Positions 6,119-12,577 of a DNA stretch of 12,921 bases are shown here, in pieces (positions within the stretch are counted from its first letter, which is position 1; each line of letters starts with the position of its first letter). A model generated the notes under the pieces. It was not told the DNA's origin. It searched no databases and saw nothing but the letters and a program-made list of their open reading frames with translations. The stretch is from assembly GCA_003445125.1 (NCBI GenBank), contig DLVP01000090.1, positions 925 through 13,845 on the forward strand, in the 5' to 3' direction. This stretch comes from Oscillospiraceae bacterium (GTDB lineage Bacteria; Bacillota; Clostridia; Oscillospirales; Ruminococcaceae). Position numbers and translations under genes: made by a program.

Positions 6119-7627
6119 TTACAGAAAATAGTCCGGGTAATCGGGACGTGCGTAGATCGGCATTTTGTACGGTGTCTGCACGTCGTCGCTTTGCGGATAC
6201 GGTTTCAATTGGTCGGCGCTGCGCGTGAGGAAACGGTTGCCGTAGCCCAATCCGAAGCCCCAGATATCGCCCGACTGACCGAAAACGAACACGTTATAAC
6301 AACCGAGGAACATTTTCCCTGCTTTTTCGGGAACAGGGAGCTTTTGCGGCTGATTGACGATTTTATCCATTCCGGGAATGATTCTGCCGTTTTCATAGGT
6401 GTTGTTGTCTCCCCAAAAATAGATGCTTCCGTCTTTGGTGCGTGCCAGAATGGCAAGCGTCGAGCCTTTGATTTCCACCACGTCATCGAGAAAATTCAGT
6501 TCGATCAGTTTAGAGGAATAATCCTCCGCTTCTCCTCCCGCCATATAACCCCACTCGCCGGTATAATACAGTTTTCCGCTTTCGGAAAGCAGAATGAGCC
6601 AGACGCTGCCGGGGGCGACCTGTACAATCGGCTCCGGAGAACGAACCTCAAACAGGTAGAATCCCTCGGCGTCCTTCGGCTTTGGCGTCGGGCTTTTGTA
6701 TTTCGCGAATTGTCCGAGAGGATACACTTTGCCCGATTCGGTCAACACGCCGCAGTAGTTCTGCGAACAAAAAACCGATTGCACGGATTCTCCGCCCGGC
6801 ACTTCGATTTTTCTGAAGTCCATATACGAATCCTGTCGGCAGATGTCCGGATATTCGTCAATCTCGCCATAGGCGTATTTGCTTCCCAGCCCCATCCATC
6901 CGCAGTAGTAGGCATTGCCGTCCTCGGCAAGGACGATGAGAAACATCTGACTGATGCCTGCCTCTTTGATTTTCTGATCAAAACGGATGAGCGTGGGGGT
7001 GGTAACAACATTGTCCTCGGACGGAATGATGCCGTAACGGTTGTTTCCCCAGCCGTACAGCTTGCCGCTTTCCGTCAGTGCAGCGAACGTATATTCTCTG
7101 GTGGCGCCGTAAATATGCTCGACTTTTTCGTCAATGTCCATGAGATGCGGCAATCCTGTCCACTGCTCCCAAAATGGATTGTTTTTGTCTTTGTTGTAAA
7201 ACTTTTGTCCCAATCCGCCGAGTCCGTTAAATCCGTAGGAATACAGTTTCCCGTCGTCTGTCAACAAAAAGTTCGAATGAGTGGCATAGAGCATTTCTTT
7301 GATCGAAGGAAGCTCCGAGGGCGTCACTTCATTTTCCAGCCGCACTAACGAATACATGTCTTCTTCCGAAGAGTCGTCATCCGTGCTTTCGGAGGAAGTG
7401 ACCGAGGATTCCGAAGACGCTTCAGACGAAGCGTTGGAACTCTCCGGGGAAGCTTCGGACGGCGTCTGCGAGGAGGTTTCCTCCGAAGAAGTTTCTTCGG
7501 AGGAAACGTTCGACACGGTTGTTTCCGCGGAGGACGGGGAATCGGAAGGAAGAGAGGAATCCTCACAGCTTGCCAGCGCGCAGAAAACGGCAAGCACCGC
7601 CGCGAAGATTTTCAAAGATTTTTTCAT
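6119..7627 (-). CDS. RCC1-repeat (seven-bladed beta-propeller) lipoprotein with Ser/Glu-rich stalk
   Basis: A 502-residue surface lipoprotein. The signal peptide ends in lipobox LASC, predicting lipid-anchored Cys21. Residues 22-92 are a low-complexity Ser/Glu/Thr/Pro stalk, typical of a wall-spanning spacer. The rest holds seven RCC1-type units of the form (T/S)-x-(D/S)-G-K-(L/V)-Y-x-x-G, at about residues 123-137, 185-199, 234-248, 295-309, 348-362, 397-411 and 450-464, which predicts a complete seven-bladed propeller. RCC1 propellers are binding platforms; no catalytic motif is visible, so a binding role is inferred and the ligand is unknown. I chose ATG at 7627 because AAGGAG lies seven bases upstream and the signal peptide starts there; the longer open frame to 8053 overlaps the peptidase gene. 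It lies 19 bp after the peptidase gene and 15 bp before the next. Confidence 0.9.
   Translation of the reverse strand: MKKSLKIFAAVLAVFCALASCEDSSLPSDSPSSAETTVSNVSSEETSSEETSSQTPSEASPESSNASSEASSESSVTSSESTDDDSSEEDMYSLVRLENEVTPSELPSIKEMLYATHSNFLLTDDGKLYSYGFNGLGGLGQKFYNKDKNNPFWEQWTGLPHLMDIDEKVEHIYGATREYTFAALTESGKLYGWGNNRYGIIPSEDNVVTTPTLIRFDQKIKEAGISQMFLIVLAEDGNAYYCGWMGLGSKYAYGEIDEYPDICRQDSYMDFRKIEVPGGESVQSVFCSQNYCGVLTESGKVYPLGQFAKYKSPTPKPKDAEGFYLFEVRSPEPIVQVAPGSVWLILLSESGKLYYTGEWGYMAGGEAEDYSSKLIELNFLDDVVEIKGSTLAILARTKDGSIYFWGDNNTYENGRIIPGMDKIVNQPQKLPVPEKAGKMFLGCYNVFVFGQSGDIWGFGLGYGNRFLTRSADQLKPYPQSDDVQTPYKMPIYARPDYPDYFL
7352..7564 (-). repeat. Low-complexity Ser/Glu-coding tract (stalk of the RCC1 lipoprotein)
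   Basis: Repeated TCCTCCGAAGAA-like units code for SSEETSSEETSS and related wording over residues 22-92. Such tracts can vary in length by slippage in multiples of three. It opens long false frames on the plus strand. Confidence 0.85.
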
Positions 7628-7646
7628 AAAAAAACTCCTTTTCAGA

Positions 7647-8615
7647 TCAATACCCGATATCCGGGAAGACCACGAACTTAAACGGATCGTATTGTACTTT
7701 GGTGTTGCCCTTTTTCCGTGTTTCAAAATGCAGATGCGGTCCGGAGGAATTGCCGGTATTTCCCGATTCGCCGATTTTTTCACCTTTGGAATAGACCTTG
7801 GCATATTGCGACTGTGTTGTCCAGTTGGAAGTTGCATCGTCATAATACTCACGATAAGATTCCAATTCGGTTTCCGGTTCGCCATACTCAAAATCCGAAA
7901 GATGTCCGTAGACCACCTGCACAGTAATCCCGTTATTGTCCGTGAATTCCGTGGTGAGTGCGTTTCCGTAATTGACAAGTTTTGTTTTTTTAGAGCCATC
8001 CGGATTATACGCCGTCCACACCTTCGGCGTATATGTGCCGTCGCAGATGGCATAGATTGGTGTTCCTTCCGCCACGGCTACATCAATACCGTGATGACCA
8101 TTTACCATATAATCCTGCGAAATTCTTCCCGCTCGGATCGGGCGCGAGAAGCCGTACACCGGGAACTGGATGGCTTCTTTGGAAAGGTATCCGCTGTCTT
8201 TTTTGCCGTAGTTTTTGAAATCTATAGAATAGTATAGAGGATTTGTATTATTATCCCAGACATAAATCCGTTCGCGGGGAGAAACAAAACCGATCTGTTC
8301 GGTGGCGCTTGACGAAGAATAAACCGGATAGTCGGAAGTGCCTTTGACGATGCAATAATCGTAAATGGGTATTTTAACCTTCTGCAGTTCCGCGTCCGGC
8401 AGCAGTCCGTTTTGCCGCAGTTCTTCGTCGGTCATCAGATGCACGGGTGTCTCGAAGATCGCTTCATACCCCGGAATGTCACTGTCCAGACCCGGAAAGC
8501 CGTCTTCGTTCATATTGAAATCGTCGGCAAGATCGCGGGCAGAGGCTGGAAACGAAAGAGAAGCGGTCATGAGCAGGGCGAGTGTCAGAGAAAGCAGTTG
8601 TTTTGTTTTTTTCAT
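7647..8615 (-). CDS. Secreted M23/LytM-type peptidoglycan peptidase with SH3-like domain
   Basis: A 322-residue exported zinc metallopeptidase expected to cut peptide cross-links in peptidoglycan. It has a Sec signal peptide (1-26, cleavage after ASA and no lipobox). Residues 46-72 hold the module shared with the lipoprotein at 5174. An SH3b-like stretch lies over about 82-150, and the M23 domain over about 155-316. The zinc and catalytic set looks complete: His174 and Asp178 in HHGID, His238 in YGHLS, and His294 and His296 in GPHLHFE. Some 30 residues are inserted before GESGNTG (about 243-275). The start is ATG at 8615 with AAAGGA upstream. It is the first gene of a three-gene operon of exported proteins, so the enzyme probably acts together with the two lipoproteins at the wall. 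The exact substrate is not inferable. Confidence 0.93.
   Translation of the reverse strand: MKKTKQLLSLTLALLMTASLSFPASARDLADDFNMNEDGFPGLDSDIPGYEAIFETPVHLMTDEELRQNGLLPDAELQKVKIPIYDYCIVKGTSDYPVYSSSSATEQIGFVSPRERIYVWDNNTNPLYYSIDFKNYGKKDSGYLSKEAIQFPVYGFSRPIRAGRISQDYMVNGHHGIDVAVAEGTPIYAICDGTYTPKVWTAYNPDGSKKTKLVNYGNALTTEFTDNNGITVQVVYGHLSDFEYGEPETELESYREYYDDATSNWTTQSQYAKVYSKGEKIGESGNTGNSSGPHLHFETRKKGNTKVQYDPFKFVVFPDIGY
8400..8480 (-). repeat. Copy of shared N-terminal module (in the M23 peptidase)
   Basis: Codes for residues 46-72, between the signal peptide and the SH3-like domain. It matches the module at 5918-5998: PG-EA-F--P-HLMTDE-L---GLL is common to both, where dashes are variable positions. 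Confidence 0.85.
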
Positions 8616-8646
8616 AAAAATTTTCCTTTCTTGATTTTCGTCAGCA

Positions 8647-8690
8647 GCATTTTCTCAAACCGTCGATCCCCCCTTTTGTTTGAAAAATGC
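8647..8690 (-). promoter_or_regulatory. Imperfect hairpin in the leader of the M23-RCC1 operon
   Basis: Inverted arms (8647-8660 and 8678-8690) pair with one bulged base, and the minus-strand loop contains a run of six G. It ends about 32 bp before the peptidase ATG, so it probably lies in the transcript leader. No U-tract follows, so it is not a terminator. No known riboswitch was recognised. The operon promoter itself is not clear: TATAAA at 8701-8706 lacks a good -35. Confidence 0.4.
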
Positions 8691-8794
8691 GATTTTGCCT
8701 TTTATATCCTTTCACATAGATAGACGCTGAAAAAGTGAAAATGCTACAAGATTTTTAAAATAAATTTATTTTTGTGAAAATTGTAAAAAATGCG

Positions 8795-8823
8795 TTGCAA
8801 CTTTTCGGTAATTATGCTATACT
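8795..8823 (+). promoter_or_regulatory. Promoter of the DUF3006 gene
   Basis: TTGCAA (8795-8800), a 17-bp spacer and TATACT (8818-8823), with a TG one base before the -10. The expected start is near 8830, about 26 nt before the ATG. It sits in the AT-rich region shared with the divergent M23 operon. Confidence 0.75.
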
Positions 8824-8855
8824 TCCCATAGACTTAATCGGAAGGAAGTGTCCGC

Positions 8856-9080
8856 ATGGAAGAAAGAATTTCGGTTGACCGGCTGGAAGGCGAGGTTGCC
8901 GTGGCAGAGTGCGCCGACGGGACGTTCTGCGACATTGCGCTGAGCGAATTTGCCGACCCTGCCAGGGAAACCTGCTGTTATATCAAAGGCGCGGACGCAC
9001 GGTGGCATCTGGATACGGACGAAACCGACCGCAGAAAAAAAGAAAACGCCGAACTTTTGCGAAAGCTGCTGAACCGTTGA
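8856..9080 (+). CDS. DUF3006 family protein, unknown function
   Basis: A 74-residue cytosolic protein. The opening RISVDRLEGEVAVAE, the acidic middle and the charged C-terminal helix (ETDRRKKENAELLRKLLNR) match the pattern of the DUF3006 family, small proteins of Firmicutes with no established role. The N-terminal half looks like a small beta-barrel, judging from the family pattern, and the C-terminus like a single amphipathic helix. The start is ATG at 8856 with GGAAGGAAG about eight bases upstream and a clear promoter. Family members often lie beside ComEC/MBL-fold genes; here the next gene is a universal-stress-like protein 95 bp downstream with its own promoter, so there is no functional hint from context. 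Confidence 0.8.
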   Translation: MEERISVDRLEGEVAVAECADGTFCDIALSEFADPARETCCYIKGADARWHLDTDETDRRKKENAELLRKLLNR

Positions 9081-9122
9081 AACGAAACTTTGCAATTCGG
9101 CTATGATTTATTCATAATCTTA

Positions 9123-9131
9123 TGGTACAAT
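9123..9131 (+). promoter_or_regulatory. Extended -10 promoter of the universal-stress-like gene
   Basis: TGG directly before TACAAT (9126-9131) makes an extended -10. No convincing -35 lies 16-18 bp upstream. The leader is about 37 nt, ending with AAGGAG before the ATG at 9176. Confidence 0.6.
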
Positions 9132-9175
9132 GAAACTGTTTTCAAGAAGATGCGCTTCGGAAAGGAGTTTTTACG

Positions 9176-9592
9176 ATGCCGAATACCAACCGCATCACGC
9201 TCGTCTGCGTGACGGATCAGAGAAAATGCGAACGAATCATCCGTGCGGCAAGAAAAATTGCCGATATTTCCGATTCCGACCTGTACGTGCTGAACGTGTC
9301 CCACCCGGAAATCACCCGCCAGGACACGGACAGTCTGCAATATCTGTTTGACGTGTCAAAGGAACACAACGCCGTGATGCACGTGGTGTATTCCGAAAAT
9401 CCCGCCCGCGTGCTGGGACAGTTTATCAAGGAACATAAGATCACCACCGTGGTCACGGGTCTGCCGCAGGGCGAGGACAGTATTTTGTACCGGTTGATCG
9501 CCCGTTTTCATTCCACCGATTTTTTTGCCGTGGATTACGACGGAACGGCGCTTCGTCTGCCGTTTCCCTCCGCGGTGAAAAAAGAGGCGTGA
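9176..9592 (+). CDS. Universal stress protein-like (UspA/KdpD-type alpha/beta) protein
   Basis: A 138-residue single-domain protein. The pattern ITLVCVTDQRKCERIIRAA, then a helix, then DLYVLNVSHPE, then VMHVVYSENPARVLGQFIKEH and ITTVVTGLP follows the Rossmann-like USP fold, closest in wording to the USP domain of KdpD sensors. The classical C-terminal ATP motif G-2x-G-9x-G(S/T) is not complete (GLPQGEDSILYRLIARF), so nucleotide binding is uncertain. It is cytosolic, with no signal peptide. The start is ATG at 9176, with AAGGAG about ten bases upstream. It is followed by a strong plus-strand terminator and is convergent with the AraC-type gene. Role in stress is inferred from the family only. 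Confidence 0.8.
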   Translation: MPNTNRITLVCVTDQRKCERIIRAARKIADISDSDLYVLNVSHPEITRQDTDSLQYLFDVSKEHNAVMHVVYSENPARVLGQFIKEHKITTVVTGLPQGEDSILYRLIARFHSTDFFAVDYDGTALRLPFPSAVKKEA

Positions 9593-9624
9593 GGTTTTCT
9601 TGCTTTTCATAATTTTTTCTCCTT

Positions 9625-9672
9625 CGCGAGCCGCTTCGGAATGTCCGAAGCGGCTCGCGGTGCTTTTTTATT
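9625..9672 (+). terminator. Rho-independent terminator after the universal-stress-like gene
   Basis: A perfect 16-bp GC-rich inverted repeat (arms 9625-9640 and 9644-9659) has a three-base loop, then GTGC and a run of six T on the plus strand. The minus strand has no T-run after the stem, so it serves mainly the plus strand, though the araC-type gene also ends here at 9668. Confidence 0.9.
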
Positions 9673-10471
9673 CTTTTTTTCTCACCGAAAGCGGCGTCTG
9701 TCCCGTGAATTTTTTGAACACGCGGCAAAAATAGGACGGATCGTGAAATCCAATGGTTTCGGCAATCTGCGCCACGCTTTCGGACGTGTCCTCCAGCATT
9801 TCCCGCGCCTGCCGCAGGCGGATCTGAAGCTGGAAGCGATAGGGCGAAACGCCCGTGTACGCCTTGAACACGTGAACAAACCGATCCTGCGATACAAAGC
9901 ACATCGCCGCGTAGTCGGAAAGGCGGATCGGCTCGGCGCAGTGCGTCCACATATGGTTAATGACCCGATCCAGCCCGTCGTGCACCCGCCGCCGTGAATC
10001 GCCCGAAACGCTGCGCAGGATCATGCCGATCAGCGTCTGCATATACCCTCCGCACAGTATTTCCCGCTCTTCGCCGCCCAGCAGCTCCGCGCGGATCATT
10101 GCCGAAAAGGCGCGCTCAAATTCCGTTCGGTTGTCGATTCCGATGATGCGGTTTTCTTTTCCGAGTTCGTCCAGCCGACGGCACAGCGTTCCCGAAAAAT
10201 GCGCCCAAACGAGCACGGTGCGGCGGTCGGCGGGAAAAAAGTAGTGCTGATAATTTCCCGGGTATTGCAGCATCAGGCTTCCTGCGGGAACTTCGGTAAC
10301 AGTCCCGTCCTGTTCGCAGAAGCCGCACCCTTCACGGATGTACTGAATCCCGTAGTCCACGCGTCCCTGCGGGCGGCGCGTGTCGAACGCGCCGCCCTGA
10401 AGCACGCGCTCACGGCAGGAATTGACCGTAATCCACGCGTCGCTGGTCTTTTCGTTGAGTTCCCTTTTCAT
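9668..10471 (-). CDS. AraC-family transcriptional regulator
   Basis: A 267-residue regulator of usual length. Residues 1-150 form a cupin-like ligand-sensing domain (VPAGSLMLQYPGNYQHYF around 61-78). Residues about 165-265 hold two helix-turn-helix motifs: LSDYAAMCFVSQDRFVHVFK (184-203) and VAQIAETIGFHDPSYFCRVF (233-252), with the family's closing GQTPLSVRKK. Sugar or sugar-derived ligands are usual for this architecture. The start is ATG at 10471 with GGGAGGG about six to seven bases upstream. It is transcribed divergently from the GH123/DUF4091-type gene at 10616, across a 144-bp region with both promoters, so it most likely controls that gene and itself. It is convergent with the gene at 9176. 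Confidence 0.93.
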   Translation of the reverse strand: MKRELNEKTSDAWITVNSCRERVLQGGAFDTRRPQGRVDYGIQYIREGCGFCEQDGTVTEVPAGSLMLQYPGNYQHYFFPADRRTVLVWAHFSGTLCRRLDELGKENRIIGIDNRTEFERAFSAMIRAELLGGEEREILCGGYMQTLIGMILRSVSGDSRRRVHDGLDRVINHMWTHCAEPIRLSDYAAMCFVSQDRFVHVFKAYTGVSPYRFQLQIRLRQAREMLEDTSESVAQIAETIGFHDPSYFCRVFKKFTGQTPLSVRKKE

Positions 10472-10489
10472 CTGTGTCCCTCCCGTCGG

Positions 10490-10524
10490 TTTTCAAAACC
10501 ATTGTACCCTTCGGATTTTGAAAA
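10490..10524. promoter_or_regulatory. Candidate operator: paired TTTTCAAAA / TTTTGAAAA boxes
   Basis: TTTTCAAAA (10490-10498, inside the larger inverted repeat GGTTTTCAAAACC at 10488-10500) and its reverse complement TTTTGAAAA (10516-10524) flank the -10 of the araC-type promoter with 26 bp between centres, about two and a half helical turns. The placement fits autorepression by the AraC-type protein, but this is inference. Confidence 0.4.
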
Positions 10525-10529
10525 GTCAA
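10501..10529 (-). promoter_or_regulatory. Promoter of the AraC-type regulator gene
   Basis: On the minus strand, TTGACT (10524-10529), a 17-bp spacer and TACAAT (10501-10506) form a good sigma-A promoter, with a leader of about 25 nt. Confidence 0.75.
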
Positions 10530-10562
10530 CAGAATTGTCCTGTTTTTTGCCAACATCGTGCC

Positions 10563-10591
10563 TTTTTTTCGGCGGTACGGAGAGGTATACT
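10563..10591 (+). promoter_or_regulatory. Weak promoter of the GH123/DUF4091-type gene
   Basis: TATACT (10586-10591) is a fair -10, but the matching -35 position holds only a T-run (10563-10568). A poor -35 is what an activator-dependent promoter would show, which suits control by the divergent AraC-type regulator. Confidence 0.5.
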
Positions 10592-10615
10592 GAAGAAAAG
10601 ACAGGAGGTTTTTGT

Positions 10616-12289
10616 ATGCAAACCATCATTTTGAGTTCTCTGCACCGTTTTTTCCCCGATCATTGCCCCGCGGAAACGACGACTGCTTTTTCCGCACTGT
10701 CCAACGAACCGCTTTCCTTCCAGCTCGTCTACCGCGACGAAAAGAGAAGACCCGTGCTTATGCGCGTGGAAAGCGATCTTCCCGTCAATGTGTACAGCAT
10801 CGGCTATGTTCCCGTGCTCAACACCATGCTTGACGGACTGGACAACCCGCCCGCGCCGGGACTTTATCCCGATGTCCTCTATCCGCGTCCCGCCGTGCCG
10901 AAGCTGACCCTGCTGAAAAGCGCATGGCATCATTTCTATCACGAGGAAGGCGTCGCACGGGTACTTACCACGCTGCCCCAGAGCTTTCAGGGCGTGTGGA
11001 TCACCGTCAACGAGGCGCAGAAGGTCTCCACCCCCGGCAAGCACACCGTGACGATTCGTTTTCTGAGCGAGACGGATCAGTCCGAGATTTGCACCCGCAC
11101 CGTGACCGTGAACATTGCCGCGGAGAAATTGCCGCGCCAGTCCCTACGGTACACCTGTTGGTTCCACTGCGACTGCCTGGCGGATTTTTACGGTGTTCCC
11201 GTGTTCTCCGACCGTTTCTTTGAGATTTTCGAGAGCTTCGCCCGTGCCGCCGCCCTGCACGGACAGAACATGATTCTTCTGCCCGCGTTCACCCCGCCGC
11301 TGGACACCCCAATCGGCAAAGAGCGCATGACGGTTCAGCTCGTGCACGTGCGTGCCGAGGGCGGACATTACACCTTTGATTTCTCGCTGATGAAAAAGTT
11401 CATCGACATCAGCCGCCGCTGCGGAATTTCCTATTTTGAACATTCCCATCTGTTCACACAGTGGGGAGCGATCGCCGCGCCGAAGGTCATGGCGGAGGTC
11501 GGCGGAAAAGAAAAGCGGATTTTCGGCTGGGACACCGACGCTTCGGGCAAGAAATACCGCCAGTTCCTGCGTGAATATCTGACCGCCCTGCGCGCGTTCC
11601 TGAAAGCGGAGGGACTGGAGAAAAAATTCCTGTTCCACATTTCCGACGAGCCGAACAAATCCACCGACGTCACCTACCGCAAGGCAGTGGAGGGCGTGCG
11701 CGACCTGTTGAAAGGACTCGCCGTGGGCGACGCGCTCAGCGACTATTCCTACTACGAGGACGGCACGGTGCAGGTGCCGATCGTCGCCACCAACCACATT
11801 GGTCCCTTCCTCGGCAAGTGCAAGCACCTGTGGTGCTACTACACCGGCGAACAGGTCATGAATAATATGAGCAACCGTCTGCTGAACGTGTCGCCCGAAC
11901 GCAACCGTATGCTGGGCGTGCAGATGTACAAGTATCATATTGAGGGATTCCTGCAATGGGCGTACAACTTCTATTACGGCGTCCTCAGCCAGGGAATTTT
12001 CAACCCGCTGACCGCGCCGAGCTGGGGCGACGGCGCGCCGGGCACGTCCTATATGGTTTATCCGGGCACCGACGGAAAAGCCCTGTATTCCACCCGTATC
12101 AAGGTGTTTTACGAGGGTCTTTGCGACCAGCGTGCGCTTGAGCTGTTGGAGAAAAAGCGCGGCAGAGCCTTTGCCGAAGCGCTGCTTGAAAAGTACTTCG
12201 GCGAAGTGACCTTCACCACCGCGCCCGCGTCCCCCGAAACGATGCTTGCGTTCCGTGAGGAGCTTAACCGCGCCGTAACCGAGGCGTAA
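10616..12289 (+). CDS. GH123/DUF4091-type glycoside hydrolase-like protein, cytosolic
   Basis: A 557-residue protein. The N-terminal 170 residues are beta-rich (a sandwich domain), and residues about 175-555 read as a TIM-barrel of the DUF4091 type, a family now tied to glycoside hydrolase family 123 (beta-N-acetylgalactosaminidases). The Asp344-Glu345 pair in FHISDEPN fits the GH123 pattern of an adjacent Asp-Glu at the active site. Aromatic and polar motifs such as YWFHCD-like (near 180-187), SHLFTQWG (277-284) and HIEGFLQWAYNFYY (441-454) fit a sugar pocket. No signal peptide is present, so it should act on imported sugars. I chose ATG at 10616: AGGAGG lies seven bases upstream, whereas the open frame extending to 10199 runs antisense through the AraC-type gene. 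No transporter gene is adjacent within the window. Confidence 0.88.
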   Translation: MQTIILSSLHRFFPDHCPAETTTAFSALSNEPLSFQLVYRDEKRRPVLMRVESDLPVNVYSIGYVPVLNTMLDGLDNPPAPGLYPDVLYPRPAVPKLTLLKSAWHHFYHEEGVARVLTTLPQSFQGVWITVNEAQKVSTPGKHTVTIRFLSETDQSEICTRTVTVNIAAEKLPRQSLRYTCWFHCDCLADFYGVPVFSDRFFEIFESFARAAALHGQNMILLPAFTPPLDTPIGKERMTVQLVHVRAEGGHYTFDFSLMKKFIDISRRCGISYFEHSHLFTQWGAIAAPKVMAEVGGKEKRIFGWDTDASGKKYRQFLREYLTALRAFLKAEGLEKKFLFHISDEPNKSTDVTYRKAVEGVRDLLKGLAVGDALSDYSYYEDGTVQVPIVATNHIGPFLGKCKHLWCYYTGEQVMNNMSNRLLNVSPERNRMLGVQMYKYHIEGFLQWAYNFYYGVLSQGIFNPLTAPSWGDGAPGTSYMVYPGTDGKALYSTRIKVFYEGLCDQRALELLEKKRGRAFAEALLEKYFGEVTFTTAPASPETMLAFREELNRAVTEA

Positions 12290-12310
12290 AAAACTATCGG
12301 ATGATAAAGC

Positions 12311-12357
12311 AAAGGCGCGGCGATTGTCAATTTATTGACGATCGCCGCGCCTTTTTT
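12311..12357 (+). terminator. Rho-independent terminator after the GH123/DUF4091-type gene
   Basis: A 20-bp stem with one G-T wobble (arms 12311-12330 and 12335-12354) and a four-base loop closes into a run of six T. It lies 21 bp past the stop codon. Confidence 0.92.
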
Positions 12358-12405
12358 CGGGCAATATCGGCAAACCGTCGAAACGGTTGCCCGAAGTTTT
12401 TGTTT
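12356..12405 (+). terminator. Second terminator-like hairpin in tandem
   Basis: Arms TTCGGGCAA (12356-12364) and TTGCCCGAA (12387-12395) pair perfectly; a further short inverted pair (AACCGT, CGAA loop, ACGGTT) lies inside. GTTTTTGTTTT follows on the plus strand. It begins within the T-run of the first terminator, so it may act as a back-up. Confidence 0.6.
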
Positions 12406-12475
12406 TGCGCACCTGTCGTGCGAACGACCGGGATTCAGACATTCCGGCTGTTTTGTCGCAATTTTAAGCATCCCG

Positions 12476-12508
12476 CCGCGCGGTGTCGCAATCTGCGACA
12501 CCGCGCGG
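12476..12508 (+). repeat. Perfect 15-bp inverted repeat upstream of the oleate hydratase gene
   Basis: Arms 12476-12490 and 12494-12508 (CCGCGCGGTGTCGCA and its reverse complement) enclose a three-base loop, followed by ATTTTG. It ends about 33 bp before the -10 of the next gene. TGTCGCAAT also occurs at 12454-12462. It could be a third terminator, a structured RNA or a binding site. The remainder of 12406-12475 shows only a small GTCGT/ACGAC pair. Confidence 0.6.
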
Positions 12509-12540
12509 ATTTTGTCTGTGGTAACGGCGAAAATAACGGG

Positions 12541-12546
12541 TATAAT
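12541..12546 (+). promoter_or_regulatory. -10 box of the oleate hydratase gene
   Basis: A perfect TATAAT lies 37 bp before the ATG at 12578. No good -35 lies at 16-18 bp; TTGTCT at 12512-12517 is 23 bp away, too far. An activator or alternative spacing may be involved. Confidence 0.55.
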
Positions 12547-12577
12547 GAAATCATAAAACTTCGGGAGGTTATTGATT

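Noticed and set aside
7350..7565. CRISPR-like or tandem-repeat array
   Set aside because: The repeats are short codon-level units of a coding low-complexity stalk, without spacers or uniform repeat length.
7628..8053. Extended N-terminus for the RCC1 lipoprotein starting at 8053
   Set aside because: It would overlap most of the peptidase domain in another frame. ATG at 7627 has AAGGAG and begins a clean lipoprotein signal peptide.
7299..8237. Plus-strand 312-codon frame rich in Ser and Glu
   Set aside because: It is the complement of the Ser/Glu-coding repeat of the RCC1 lipoprotein, which stays open in several frames. It has no promoter or ribosome site and covers parts of two well-supported genes.
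8616..8855. Known riboswitch (c-di-AMP or c-di-GMP type) before the peptidase operon
   Set aside because: The conserved core sequences of those classes were not seen; only a single hairpin is supportable.
9356..9610. Minus-strand 84-codon open frame with AAGGAG eight bases before ATG, antisense to the universal-stress-like gene
   Set aside because: The ribosome-site-like bases lie at the foot of the terminator hairpin. The protein is His-rich, with shadow-frame composition and no recognisable domain, and no promoter is visible.
10199..10615. Extended N-terminus for the GH123/DUF4091-type protein
   Set aside because: It runs antisense through the AraC-type gene and the shared promoter region. 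ATG at 10616 has AGGAGG at proper distance.
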